DNA from: Romanomermis culicivorax
Lineage: Eukaryota; Nematoda; Enoplea; Mermithida; Mermithidae
Direction: 5' to 3'
DNA: 64,000 nt
Assembly: GCA_963922205.1 (NCBI GenBank)
Contig: CAWUHX010000027.1
Location: forward strand, 248,001-312,000
The notes beneath the pieces were generated by a model. That model worked only from the letters and a program-made list of their open reading frames with translations, was not told where the DNA came from and searched no databases. A program made the translations under genes and the position numbers. Each line of letters opens with the position of its first letter. The stretch's first letter is position 1. Of the stretch, positions 1-10,809 are shown one piece after another.

Positions 1-298
1 GAGCTCGGCCATCTGGGTAGGCAAGTTGCACATACCTTGGTACAGTCTTGGTATCAGAATTAAACGGTATAAGAGAAAAATGTGAAAACTTTAACAAGTC
101 CGATGTGTTAATGGACTCAGTGTCAAAGCCAATCAGAGTGTATCCATGAAAGTTGGGCATCTGCACTGTGGACAATGCTGAATGCAGATGGCCCAGGAGT
201 AGAAACTCTGGCAAGGAAATGAAACTAGGAGGATGATGGAACAGTGACACGTACCACTGCTCCAGCTCTCTTACTCTGATGAGCCACTTGATGTTGAA
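1..298 (-). CDS. Exon of an unidentified host gene, cut by the window edge
   Basis: The minus strand has an uninterrupted frame of about 99 codons from 298 to the window edge. An AG acceptor (TTTTGAG) precedes it at 299-300. The translation has balanced composition, with aromatic and leucine-rich stretches (WLIRVRELEQWY, LPEFLLLGHL, LIPFNSDTK), unlike chance frames in this AT-rich DNA. It begins in phase 0, which fits the exon at 890-999 ending in phase 0. I do not recognise the family. The remaining exons lie left of the window. Confidence 0.5.
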
Positions 299-889
299 CT
301 CAAAAAACATTTAAAACAAATAATACACATTTATTAAGAGAAGATGACTGAGAGCACGTACTTGGACATACTTAAACATACGTGGAATGTAGAAAATAGA
401 GTTTTTGACCAAAAATAGTAGAAAATAAGAATGGGAATTTTTGAAAATTTGAAGTAAAGTTATTTGAAAATATGATGCTGAGAATGTTTTGAGTTTTGGA
501 AAATCAGTTGTGTTTTTATGTGAAAAATTTGAAAATTTGTAAGTTTGGAATTTGAGAAATTTGAAAAGTTTTGGTTTTTGGAAAAATTTAATGTTTGAGA
601 ATGAAGTTTGATTTTAGGCAGACATCTTTCTCGATTATGAACTTGAGCAGGACCTTCACAACCAAAGTTAACTTGAGATGAACTTCAGAAGCAATCTCCA
701 GCCTCAGCATTGTAATGTGCGCAAGCTAGGCCAGGGCATAATGATTGATCAAATGGGCAGAAACTGACCACTGGGAGTCTTTTGGCACTTAGGCAGTCAC
801 AAACTAAGCACAGTGGGAAACTCAAACCAGAAAGATCAAGAAAAGAAAAGAGCATGCACATAAAGCTTATAAGAATGCAAGCAACTTAC

Positions 890-999
890 CATCCGCAAAA
901 AATGAAACATCATTTTGATGTCCTGAAGTATCGACCCAAGCGCAACCAAGGCAATGGCTGATGAACTAAAGGCCGGCGGAGACGGGGGCCCTGTATCAA
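890..999 (-). CDS. Upstream exon of the left-edge host gene
   Basis: Candidate 110-bp minus-strand exon. It is bounded by a good acceptor (CCATTTCAG, ending at 1000) and a consensus donor (ATG|GTAAGT, at 889). It is open in one frame and ends in phase 0, matching the exon at 1-298. It encodes a proline/serine-rich start followed by a hydrophobic stretch (AIALVALGSIL). The start codon lies further upstream and was not located. Identity is unknown. Confidence 0.4.
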
Positions 1000-1009
1000 C
1001 TGAAATGGT

Positions 1010-1635
1010 GGGTTGCACCATGGACTAATCTCAATTTTTTGAAGTGCAAAAATAGGGATGACTTTGGAAATAAAATAGTTTCTCAGCTGAAGAAAGAAAC
1101 CAAAATAAAGCATTTGCAACAGATAAAAACAAAGCAAGCATCATGCAAGAAGTGAAATCCTGAAGGTCATCCAAGGTCTGCTCTCAGAGATTTGAGGGTC
1201 AGTTTCAATTGAAACCAAGCTGAAAGACTGCTCACTAATCAGAACCTACAGCTACGGGTAAGTCCCTCTACTTATATCTGTAGGGTAGATGCAGGAGTTT
1301 ACATGAGAAATGGAAATGTAAAGGGTCACGTATATATGTCATGTTTAGCATGCATAATATACAACTTAAGATTATAAATAAGAGTTTCCTACACAGAGGG
1401 ACAACAGAGGTGGAAAACTCAGACTATGTTTGAGAAAGTAGTCAGAGCTGAAAAAATTTGGTTTTTGGGGGGATTATATGCGTAAATAAATACATAACAA
1501 TGCAGAAGTGAGGTACCGAAAATAGTGAGTTTTAGAATTTTATAGAATTTATGAAATTAGTTACTCCTACAGAAAATAAATACATATATCTGACAAACTT
1601 AACTCAATTATTTATCCAGGGCAGATGGCTGAGGA
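1010..1635. other. Non-coding stretch
   Basis: AT-rich sequence between the left-edge gene and the Gypsy remnant. Short open frames on the minus strand near 1140-1220 could be another exon of the left-edge gene, but no donor fits. Nothing else was recognised. Confidence 0.4.
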
Positions 1636-1639
1636 AGAC

Positions 1640-3865
1640 CACCAGCTTCAGCTAAAAAAATTTCCGTAGCAGATCATGGAATATAATTTTTTAGGCAAGA
1701 AATGGATACAATTTGGGGCCTACCAGGAGAGTCTAATGCATCAATAGTGATGACATTATGCCCAAGAGTAGAAATATCAGTAACAATGTATGGGTCCATG
1801 TAGTCGGGCTGTATCTTGTTGCCCTTCTTAGAGTTAACCAGTAACATGAGGTCACTTGTGGCGATCTCCGGATGTTTGGCTTTCTTATCATAATAGGACT
1901 TACTGGTGGTTGCAGCTTTATCCAGGTTTTTGCTAACACTCATATACAGATTCAGATGAGATTGAGTCAGAATATGCTGATAAGCATCATAATTTAAAGG
2001 TAAAGTCGGACATTTTGTGCATTCGTAATTAAAAGTGATTGGAGGCTCATGACCTCTCAACAATTTGGATGGAGAATGGTGTGTAGCAGTGTGAGGAGTT
2101 GCATTATATGCAAAGACTGTGTAGGGTAGGTATTATTCCCAATTATTGGGGTCTTCCATGGTATACTGTTTGAGTTGTGTGATTAATGTTTGATTGAATC
2201 TCTCAACCATCCCATTGCATGAGGGTGATAGGCAGTAGTTTGGACTTTTCTGATCTTCAGTAGCTCACAAACATCTTGCATGAGTTTTGAATTGAGCAGC
2301 TACCTTGATCAGAAAGCAGAAATTGAGGACATCCAAATGTTCCAGAATGACATTGTTGACAAAACATTCAACTATAAAAGAGGCCTTCTGATCAGGGATC
2401 AGGTGAGCGCTTACCCACTTAGTGAAATAGTCTTGGAAAACAATGACTTAAGATCTATGATCAACTACAGGGGAAATATTAACCATATCAGTTGCCACAA
2501 TCTTGAATGAATATATCACTTAATAGGGATCAGAGGTCCAGGAGTAGGCAGTTTAGCAGTAGTTAACTGACAGATTTTACAAGTTATCCAAGTTTGCACA
2601 GTGTCTTCCATTCTGGGCCATTAGAAATGAAGCTTTATGGCATCAAGAGTATGATTGTGCCCTTGATGGTTCATAATTTTTGCTCCATGGAATTTGTGGA
2701 GAATGGTATTGACAAGTGCTGTAGGGATAACGAGTTGTCTCAGTGCCTTAGACTGTCGGTAGAGTATACCATCTTCAATGAAAAAACAGGTAGGAGACTT
2801 AAGAGGATTATGAGAGTTAAGGGCAGTAATAATTTTGATTAAAACAGGATCCTCGTTTTGATGTCGAGTGATTTCAGCTGGTGAAGCAATAGAAGGTCGT
2901 TGTACTACCAGTAACTGGAAATTATCTTTTAACAAATCTTGAAGATTGGACACAGTAGTTTGAGGAGTGTCAGATGTCCTAGCTATAGAGTGAGTAACCA
3001 CGTCTATGATAGGAATATCTAACTCAGTAGGTAAAACAATGTCTGTCGCTGTGATAGATAAACAGATATCATTAGAAGAAGTTTGAGGTTGTTCAGAAGA
3101 GTGAAATTCAAATCTAAAGATTTCAGAAGTGAATTGTTCAGTCAGAGGGATAGGAGCTGGTTTGCGAAGATCTTTGCGAGACAGAAAATGTGCACAGGCA
3201 ATATCCTTTCCTTTGACATACTCTACCTTATGGTCATAGTCGTGCAAGCTAATTCCAAAGCATTATAGTCTAGTGTTCCTACGTTTCTCACCTTTTAACC
3301 ATTGTAAAGGTTTTATGGTCAGTACGCACTATGGCACATTGTTCGTAAACATAATGTTGGTACTTTCAAAAACTCTGTAAACAATTGCAAGACATTCCCT
3401 TTCAGTAGTACTATAGCGAGTTACAGCATCAGTTAAGACACAGCTATTATGAGCGATTATCCACTTATCCTCACCAGATTGTTGATACAAAACTGCACCT
3501 AATGCCGTAGTACTGGCATTTGTTTGGATGATAAATTGAGCTTTACCATTGTACACAAGGTAACGCAGCAAAGGAGTAGATATGAGAGCAGTTTAATACC
3601 ACCAAATGCTTGTATTTGAAGGTCAGTAACTGTGTAGGTTGCATCTTTTCGGAGCAACTCATAGAGTTGTGCCAATCAGGTAGCGAGTTTAGGAATAAAG
3701 GGCTTGCACCATTGTACAAGGCCAAGAAAGCTTTGCACCTGCTTTTCAGTACTCGGAAATTGGTAATCACAAATAGCTTTTACTTTATCGGGATCATCAG
3801 AGACGTCATCATCAGAACCTACGACCTTTGGCAAGTAGCACCAAGCATTGGAGTTGTGTGCTAAA
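1640..3865 (-). pseudogene. Ty3/Gypsy-type pol remnant (RNase H, integrase)
   Basis: Read on the minus strand, the order is that of a Ty3/Gypsy pol 3' half. Around 3329-3571 there is an RNase H segment (TNAS, ALGAVLYQQ, TERECLAIVY). Around 2621-3247 is the linker with the integrase H-H zinc-binding region (KFH, HQGH). Around 2090-2280 is the integrase core end (AYHPH, NG/ER-like, YNATPH in shifted frames). Around 1674-2063 is the integrase C-terminal domain (DLMLL, DPYIV). At least three frame changes and several stops separate these pieces. No LTRs were found around it, so it is a separate, older insertion, not the missing pol of the LTR element at 6399-32513. Confidence 0.8.
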
Positions 3866-3991
3866 AAACTGTAGCCTAGGGGAGCACCTTAATCTGGGTT
3901 CACCTCGTGGTGTGGTGGTCTAGTGGTGAGGACATCAGCCCCGAATGCTGGTAACCCAGGTTCGACTCCTGGCTGCACCCTATTTTTCAAA
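3839..3991 (+). repeat. tRNA-derived SINE, copy 1
   Basis: A 153-bp unit that recurs at 4114-4267 as a direct repeat, nearly identical. It contains a complete 71-nt tRNA-like cloverleaf (3909-3979) with A-box and B-box promoters. The stretch upstream of the tRNA part (ATTGGAGTTGTGTGC...) is shared too, so the repeated unit is larger than a tRNA gene. Confidence 0.6.
3909..3979 (+). tRNA. tRNA-like cloverleaf (probably SINE-borne pseudo-tRNA)
   Basis: All four stems fold: acceptor GGTGTGG/CTGCACC (with G-T pairs), D stem GTCT/GGAC, anticodon stem TCAGC/GCTGG, T stem CCAGG/CCTGG with TTCGACT loop. A-box TGGTCTAGTGG and B-box GGTTCGACTCC are near consensus. The anticodon loop reads CCCGAAT, so the 'anticodon' would be CGA with C instead of T before it. 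Serine tRNAs need a long variable arm, which is absent. I read it as a pseudo-tRNA, most like the Glu/Asp tRNA type. Confidence 0.55.
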
Positions 3992-4113
3992 CTTATTTTC
4001 ACTCCAAAAAAAATTCCATATAATTTTCATTTTCTAAAAAGTTAGCAACTTCATTGGTGGGCAGTTCAAAAATCAGGTAGGCTGCTACTTGCCAAAGGTC
4101 GTAGGTTCACGAC

Positions 4114-4267
4114 CACCAAGCATTGGAGTTGTGTGCTAAAAAAATCATAGCCCAGGGGAGCACCTTAATCTGGGTTCACCTCGTGGTGTGGTGGTCTAGT
4201 GGTGAGGACATCAGCCCAGAATGCTGGTAACCCAGGTTCGACTCCTGGCTGCACCCTATTTTTCAAA
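4114..4267 (+). repeat. tRNA-derived SINE, copy 2 (cloverleaf 4185-4255)
   Basis: Second copy of the unit at 3839-3991. The 71-nt cloverleaf at 4185-4255 differs in the anticodon loop (CCAGAAT, 'AGA') and again lacks T33. The two copies are only about 120 bp apart in the same orientation. Confidence 0.6.
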
Positions 4268-4479
4268 ATCAAGTGCTGGTGTTTGTAGAGGGGTGGCTCC
4301 CTGTGCTGAAGTGTGTACTGTAAGATTTAGCCCTGCCAAAATATTTGTTACACCAATCAGCTGGGCCTCATTGGCTGGCGAAACAGAAAAAACGATTTGA
4401 AGCTGACACAGCTACTGCACTCTCCTTTTTCTTTGCAGGGCTCAAATTTCTGCACTTTGTAAACGTTTTTCATCATCAG

Positions 4480-4883
4480 AGTTGTCTGCCAAATCATCTT
4501 TCTTGTATTCATAGGTGATTGTCTTCATAGTTGTTTGCCAAATCATCTTTCTCGTATTCCCACACACTCCTGTCATCAAACCTAGTCAACTTCTGCCATT
4601 GTAGAAGTGCAGTCATTGTTGATGGATGTTCTGTGATGCTTGATCTGCTGCATTGTCCTGAACTTTGAGATGATACAGTCGACAAAGTGTCAAAATAGAG
4701 ATGATACAGTCGACAAAGTGTCCAATATTTTTTGGTTAAATTCAAATTGATGCTTGACGAGATCCAATTTCCACCCAAGCTCAGTGGCTTTGAGCCTGTA
4801 GGATGGTACACATTCATGCTCATGTTCGAGTAAGAGGCCACTTTTTTCTGAATGCTCATAAAAATTTGTTGAAATATCCACAT
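4480..4883 (-). pseudogene. Uncharacterised decayed ORF with internal tandem duplications
   Basis: Two overlapping minus-strand frames (about 4509-4883 and 4690-4881) together give a protein-like reading ([21 protein letters not shown], then a Ser/Thr-rich part and an acidic end). A 30-bp tandem duplication (4669-4723) and a 49-bp-period duplication (4480-4560) disturb the frame. Family not recognised. It could be transposon gag-like or a dead host exon. Confidence 0.3.
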
Positions 4884-4889
4884 AATGAA

Positions 4890-6374
4890 CTTGAAGATCA
4901 GCTACGTTGGCTGCTTGTCGTTTCTGCCAAGTGTGAATGGTTGCATTTTTGCAACTTTTAATCTTCTATGTCTTCTGGCACTTGAAATTCATATTGTTGT
5001 GAGTCAGCAATACAGGCATTTGAGCAGTAGTTCCCTAGAATTGAAGCGGCCGGTTGTTTTTCCACTTGAAACAAAATGTATGGCTGACATCAAAATGAAA
5101 ACTTGCAGCTAAATTTATCTGACTGAAAATAATCAATTTCGACCAAAAATTTGTGAAAAATCTCAACACTGGCAATTTACAAATTCATATTTTTTCAAGT
5201 TTGTAATGATGGTGTCCTAATCCCCAGAAACCATGCCAAACTTTAGTCTGATGGTGTGAATACCTGGGAGGAGAATTTATGCAGAACTTTAATTTGTAAC
5301 ATGGATATCATAGGCAGAATTGGGAGTCATTTATGTTTTTCAATCTGGATTTGTTTTTCTTTATTTTTGCTCCTTTGGGTTTAATTTTTGTCTTGTATTC
5401 CTCTTTTTTGTCTTTCATCTTTCTTGTTTAGTTTCCTCTTCTATATTTTTTTGATTACTTTTTTCTCATTCCCCTTTTCTGATTTTTTCTTTATATTTTT
5501 CTTCTGTTTTTTCTATTTTTATTCTTTTTTGTTTTTGGTACCCTTCAAAGTTGTCACAAAAAAGATAGTGAAGAACACAATAGGGTCACATGTAGAATAA
5601 TTGTGATACTTCGTCAAAATCTTAATTGCTCTCCATAGATCCCTATAAAAAGTTTCAAGAAATGAAGCTGAAAAAGGAAAATCTGAAGATATATTACATA
5701 ACGTATCATGGAATTGCTTCTAAAACCTGGTAAGTATAGTACCAGAGACGAATTACTGGGGGGAAAAATGCTCAGGGGCGAATTGTGTTGGGGGTGAATT
5801 GTCCAGGGGCGAACTGCAGTGGGGGCAAATTACCAGGGGCGAATTCTGGGGGACGAATTGCTGGGGGCGAATTACGGGGCAAATTGTCCTAGAACCGCAT
5901 AAACTATATGAAGTTCTTTTATTTTGATTACTTATTTTTTATAAAACATTATTTTGTATGCTGATGAAATATTTATAAGTCTTGCCATTTTGATTAAAAT
6001 TGAAGTTTGGAACTTTTGCAGATGAATATTTTCACTTGATCTTACTGTATTTCTACTTTTTAGGCTTTCGAAGAAATAACAATGTGCCACAATGTTACTG
6101 CACTTTATGGACAAAAAAAAGGGTCAAGAACCCAAGTTACCAAAGTCCATTTGCAGCAGGAACGAGGAATTAGCTAAAAAGCGTCATCGCCAGATGGGAT
6201 TGATTTTGCCTAAATAAATTATCCCTTTTCCTCATGTGTCCATCTGTGCGATTGGAATTTTCGTCATACCAGTCAACAAAATTTACAAGACAAATTCTGT
6301 TATATCAAACTATAAAGTTTTATCGAACTATAAAGTTTTCTTGGGATCACAACTCGATTGAATCCTCTTAGAAA
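4890..6374. other. Non-coding, low-complexity stretch
   Basis: No supported gene. It holds a T-rich tract (about 5340-5540) that gives spurious open frames, and an imperfect GGGGCGAATT minisatellite (5746-5890). Confidence 0.5.
5746..5890 (+). repeat. Imperfect minisatellite with GGGGCGAATT core
   Basis: About eight degenerate units built on GGGG(G)CGAATT joined by short variable linkers (TGCTCA, GTCCAG, ACCAG). It is GC-rich against an AT-rich background. It has no open frame worth calling. Confidence 0.7.
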
Positions 6375-6398
6375 TCCTGTCTTAAAATTTTGTATAAA
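6375..6398. mobile_element. Left remnant of the hAT copy split by the LTR element
   Basis: The bases just left of the LTR (CTTAAAATTTTGTATAAA) match the interior of the intact hAT copy at about 45297-45315. The sequence right of the other LTR (32514 onward) continues the same hAT. This shows the insertion site of the LTR element and confirms its TAAA target duplication. Sequence left of about 6375 no longer aligns. Confidence 0.6.
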
Positions 6399-7292
6399 TG
6401 TCAGGGATGGGGTTTTGGGAGGATTATTAGTCCGTGAAGCGCTGACAAATGGGATTGAGTTTTTCTAACTTTACTAATTTACAGTAACAACAATAAATTA
6501 AGTATTACAACTTACGCTACAGATCCGCCAGACAGGGTCAGATGTGTACCAATAATTCGGGAATTCGGGTCGAGTGGGGACACTGGCGAGTAAATAAAAG
6601 GGGTCAGTGACCCTGCACGTAGAGACGAAGGAATTATGCCAAGGGCAGGCGGACCTAAAAAGATACAAGGAAGGGTTACTGTAGTACCCACAAAGAAAAA
6701 GCTAAAGTAAAGTTGAGATAGTTCGCTATCCACTAAAAAATGTGGTAACGTTCACATTACAGGTCAAATGACCAAAAAAAAGGGATGGCAATAACGTTCA
6801 CGTTACACGCAGAAACGCAAGAGAAAAAATACCAAAAACAACTCTCCAATGAGTAGCCAATGCTCCGACTGATCTTTTTCCATACTTTCAGGAGGGATCT
6901 ACCTCCAAGTTAGACCCGCCTACCACTTGAGACCTAGGTTCCGTCACTACAGTCCCATTCTGTATTCATGCTTTACAGACATCTGTTTCATAATTTCTTA
7001 TTCAATGTACAGTACATCGCATGTAAGGGCCAGAGTGGCCCATGCCTGAAAACCCATCAGTGTTTTTTGTTTGATCTGACTGCACCTGCCGATGAATACA
7101 GAAGTGCAAACATATAAAACAAATGTGTGACTTAATCCGGTGGAAAAAGTGAAGTGTGCATATAATTTTGGTGCAGAAAACAGGAAAACACCTATTGTAC
7201 AAAACTGGTTTATACTGGACACATTTTTGGTGAAACATGAAAACAGTAATAGTAATTTGCATATTTTACACTGTCACTCGTACCTCGTGACA
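6399..7292 (-). repeat. 3' LTR
   Basis: 894 bp, TG...CA ends (TGTCA...TGACA). Its partner is 31609-32513, colinear with scattered substitutions and small indels, so the insertion is not very recent. Confidence 0.9.
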
Positions 7293-7303
7293 TTCCCATC
7301 CTT
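7293..7303 (-). other. Polypurine tract
   Basis: The minus strand reads AAGGATGGGAA directly before the 3' LTR, the expected place for plus-strand priming. Confidence 0.7.
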
Positions 7304-7701
7304 GAAAAAGCAGACGCCCTCATTCGCATTCCATGGTGTGATCTTCCGAACATGAGCCAGTTGTATAGAGGTCGCCATTTGTTTCCGATGGACTTCGAAG
7401 CCTTGATCGATGAGGGACGAGGCGAAGCGATTGATCCTGTTGAGGATCCTAGTTGTTCATGAGGAACTCAAGAGTGGAAGTGTTCCATTTCAGTTACCCG
7501 CTCAATCAGAGGGGCAGTTGGGGCCTTTTTCTCAGGCGCTACAATATATTTTTCAGGCATTTCAGAGTTTCCTAAACTGGCCAACTCCAAAAGGGCTTGT
7601 CCAAGTGTAGGGGCTGCACGAGGAGCTACATGGTGCATGAGCAAGTCATACCTTGGGGATTTCCGAGGCTGCTTAATGCAATGAGAAACCCAGTAGCTAA
7701 C

Positions 7702-9374
7702 CTAGATGTCGCCCATTATAAAGGCTTTTAAGATGGCTAAATATACCAACATCTGCAAAGGGCCTTTTAGTGAATTATTGAGCTCTTGGGTCATTGTTTG
7801 GCCTGAACCAACGATTACGTGTTCTAGGGCTTGACCCACACCTGAAATAGTATGTCCCAGGATTTGACCATACACAGCCAAAAATTCGCGAACAGTCCCC
7901 GAATTAAGGGACATTTCTGCCATGTAATTCACAAGTCTATTGACCACAAATTCTAAGTCATGGGTCCTGAACATATAACTTTTCAAAAGTGTCAAACTGG
8001 TCAAGACCACGGCCAGCTGATTATGAAAAATGGCCAGAGCCTTGAAATCAAAGACAAAAAAGTTACCATGCCATATAATTTCAAGGGACACCTTACTCAC
8101 ATGTATGGGGCCCACTTCAGTTTGCCAGGTTTGGTTAGTTTTGTAAGGGTGTATTGCTTGGTGATTTCAATCGACCCTTTGGCTCAGGGCTGGGAGATCC
8201 TCACCACCTGGTTGATCTTCAACAATGGCAGGCATGTACTCGTAGCATGTACCGTTAATTTTATGATTTTTGTAAATTGGAGAGGCATTAACTTGCCTGC
8301 ACGGCCAAATAGTTAGGGCATCACCTGTAAACTGGGTGATAATATCGCCCCGCTGGAGGAAGGAAGTGGCATCCAACCGGAGGAACTGCCATGCTAGATC
8401 CAAATGCCGCTGGGCCTCCCTGCAAAGTTCATTCCCGATATTTCGAAAATTTTGAATTTTGAAATTCCCCATTTGTAATGCCAAAAAATTCAATTTAGCA
8501 TTTGTGGGGTCAAAATCTGAGAAGTCAAAAACGGGTAATGAATTTTGACCCTCAGGTTCGTCTGAAGTGTTGTTCAACCTAATCACAACTCCCCGTTCCA
8601 TGAATAGCCCATTTTTAATATCAGGGCAATTATTGTGAGAAAAATTCGAATTCTTGACAAAAAACGTGGCCTGCATATCATCCACGATTGGATGATATGC
8701 TGGCCTGTTTGTTTTATGGCGTGAGTATCTTTATACTCGGAAGGGCACACGGATTCAAGGGTCGTTTCATTCCAAATGACCACACCATCTGACATGACAC
8801 AGTGGCCTGAACTGGGTTTGCAGCCACCAAGGTAGCCAAGGGTGCTAAGTAAACTCGAATCGTCCCAGGAGGCCACCTGCCCTTTTTCTATTATTAAATT
8901 TTCTACTGAAGCGCAGTGGTCTGAACAACACCACTGATATTCAACCTTTAGTTTATTTTGAGTTGACCAAAAACCTCGAGATGTTTCATTGATCGTTTGA
9001 CTTTTGAAACTTTTGGTTTCCCAAATCATTTTACACACATAAGGGGTCAAATTTTCAACTCGTGTGTTGTCACTTACTATACCCTTTGAACCGAAGAAAC
9101 CCGTATTCGTAAAAATTTGTTTGGCAGACGTCTTTCTAGGATGACTTCCAGGTATGTAAATGAGTGCAGTGGTCATGAAAGGGTTCGTCATATGTATGTT
9201 CCCGTCTTCAGTGGGCCTCACATATGAAACCTTTTTCGGAATTTCTATTGGATGATTACTTTTGGAGGTACCACACAATTGTGAAGTCGAAATTTTACTT
9301 GAGCCCAAAATAATAAAAACGATGAAGATGAACAAAAACTTATGGGCAGTTGATGCCAATACATTTAGAATCAC
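7702..9374 (-). pseudogene. Envelope-type glycoprotein gene of the LTR element (disrupted)
   Basis: About 557 codons in total. It starts at 9374 with a hydrophobic signal segment (residues about 12-25), followed by a Cys-rich ectodomain with several N-x-S/T sites, including a CCSDHC cluster and paired Cys in the second half. It is broken by one frameshift near 8690 and one in-frame stop at 8167-8169. The last open piece is 7702-8115. Its position downstream of gag and protease in an LTR element supports env. I lean to the glycoprotein type that arthropod negative-strand viruses share with some LTR elements, but this is weak. A class II type is an alternative. No function is expected from this copy. 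Confidence 0.55.
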
Positions 9375-9483
9375 AGGGGAGCATCCAGTGCCCCAGTAAC
9401 AGTTCCATTGATGTGAGGCTGGTCATCAGGGTTCATCGTAACTGCAACCCTTTTCAAGGGAAGTTCTGGATCCACTTAGGCCA

Positions 9484-9891
9484 TCATTTCAATGCTGTCG
9501 GCTTGCAGTAGTGGCATGATCCACCTTCCCTTGCTAGGGGCAGTTGTAATATCGAGCGTGTCTTGTGCACCCTGTGAAAAATGCCCAAATTTAAGGGGTA
9601 AAACTCGTCTCTGGACTTTTTATTTTTAATTGGCTTACTTGCTTGGTTACAAGCTGAGCCTTCATTTATCAAGGGCGCTGTAGGCTCATGTGGGTCAATC
9701 CTTCCGACTTTGGGCAACACGGATGCTGTAGCTCCATCGTCCAGCGCCCAGACTTGCTCATTCCCATTGTCGCTCGTTTCATTGGGTTCAGGGGTCAGTG
9801 GCACTAACAAAAATTCCTGGGACACTTTGAGCCCGTTCGAATCGAAATTTACCCATGCTGCAACAGTAAAAACATTTGTACGGGAAATCAT
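9484..9891 (-). pseudogene. Protease-like frame between gag and env
   Basis: A 135-codon frame. Residues 51-60 read DDGATASVLP, resembling the retropepsin active site D-S/T-G-A. Its place directly after the zinc-knuckle gag fits a protease. The expected downstream RT is absent: the frame ends at 9484 and env starts at 9374. The assignment rests on one short motif plus order. Confidence 0.4.
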
Positions 9892-10800
9892 ACAGGGTCA
9901 TCAGAATCCAAAAGATCAAAATTAGACCCACTAACATTATTTTGTTGACCCTGCTTTTGAGGGCAATTATTTTCAAAATGCCCACTTTGCATGCATACCA
10001 TGCATTTCCTGTTAGGGCAATCTTTGTGCCTATGCCCCGTATTTTTACAGTGACGACATTTCCCGAAGCAGTTGGCGGCTAGGTGCCCTTCCTTGTTACA
10101 AATAGAGCATTTAGGAGGCGAAGAAGGGGCGGGCTCACCCTTGCATTCATTGGCATAGTGCCCTTTTTCCCACATTTGAAACAAGTGATAGACAAATGAT
10201 CCGCGCGTTTTTGCCTATCCTTTTGGCCTTTATTTTCAAGGACATGGGCCATTAATTTATCGAATTTTTCATTTAGTTGGGAAATTTCTTTTTTCCAGGG
10301 ATCCTCTCAATGAACTGCAAGGACTGGTTCCCTAATAAAAGAGGGGTATGCGGACCCACAAGGGACTTTGGCTTCATCCCCCAACATTTGACGTTCAATA
10401 AAAACAGCCTCTCAAACAAGGGCTGCCAAATCGGGGCACTGTTTGTACTTGATGACGTTTTGGATGTCACTCAACAGACCCTCACGAAAAACGGGTTCAA
10501 TTAAATTTTCCCGTAAGGCTTATTCAAAATTTGGGTAGGCGAGCCTGCCCAACTTTTCGAGCTCATTGAAAAGAGCCATTACTGCTACAGTAGGCTTTTG
10601 CCTACGGTCCTGTAAAATTTGACGGTGAAACAGGGTGTCTTGCATGACTGGAAAAGCATCTAGCAATGCCTGCTAAGTTTGCTCATAGGTTTCTGGGGGA
10701 TTAGGAGAGTTGGAAATATTTTTGAATTTCACCAATGCATCCCCCTCCAAATGGAATTCCAAAAATATCAGTTTGAGGGCATTGTCATCAGTTTTGAGGC
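9888..10800 (-). pseudogene. gag, 3' part with four CCHC zinc knuckles
   Basis: Continues the frame of the gag start found at 31165-31425 on the far side of the MULE. The right part carries capsid-like sequence (LEFHLEGDALVKF). The left part carries four CX2CX4HX4C knuckles in a row (about 9950-10175), typical of a nucleocapsid. Stops at about 10673, 10525 and 10310 show decay. Confidence 0.8.
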
Positions 10801-10809
10801 CCTTTAAAA
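10801..10809. other. Target-site duplication of the giant MULE, left copy
   Basis: CCTTTAAAA, repeated exactly at 31156-31164. Nine bases is the usual MULE duplication length. Confidence 0.9.

Larger units (their letters stand above)
3817..4106. repeat. 24-bp inverted repeat around the first tRNA-like SINE copy
   Basis: The 24 bases at 3817-3840 reappear exactly inverted at 4083-4106, bracketing the first tRNA-like unit. This could be a small terminal-inverted-repeat element that captured the SINE, or an inversion junction. Confidence 0.6.

Noticed and set aside
1640-3865. Missing pol of the LTR element at 6399-32513
   Set aside because: It lies outside the LTRs and their duplication, and is more decayed.
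3909-4255. Two functional tRNA genes
   Set aside because: Lack of T33, absent long variable arm for a Ser anticodon, and repetition as part of a larger unit point to SINEs.
5388-5600. Plus-strand frame of 70 codons rich in Phe/Leu, apparently membrane-spanning
   Set aside because: Comes from a T-rich low-complexity tract; no start context or splice support.
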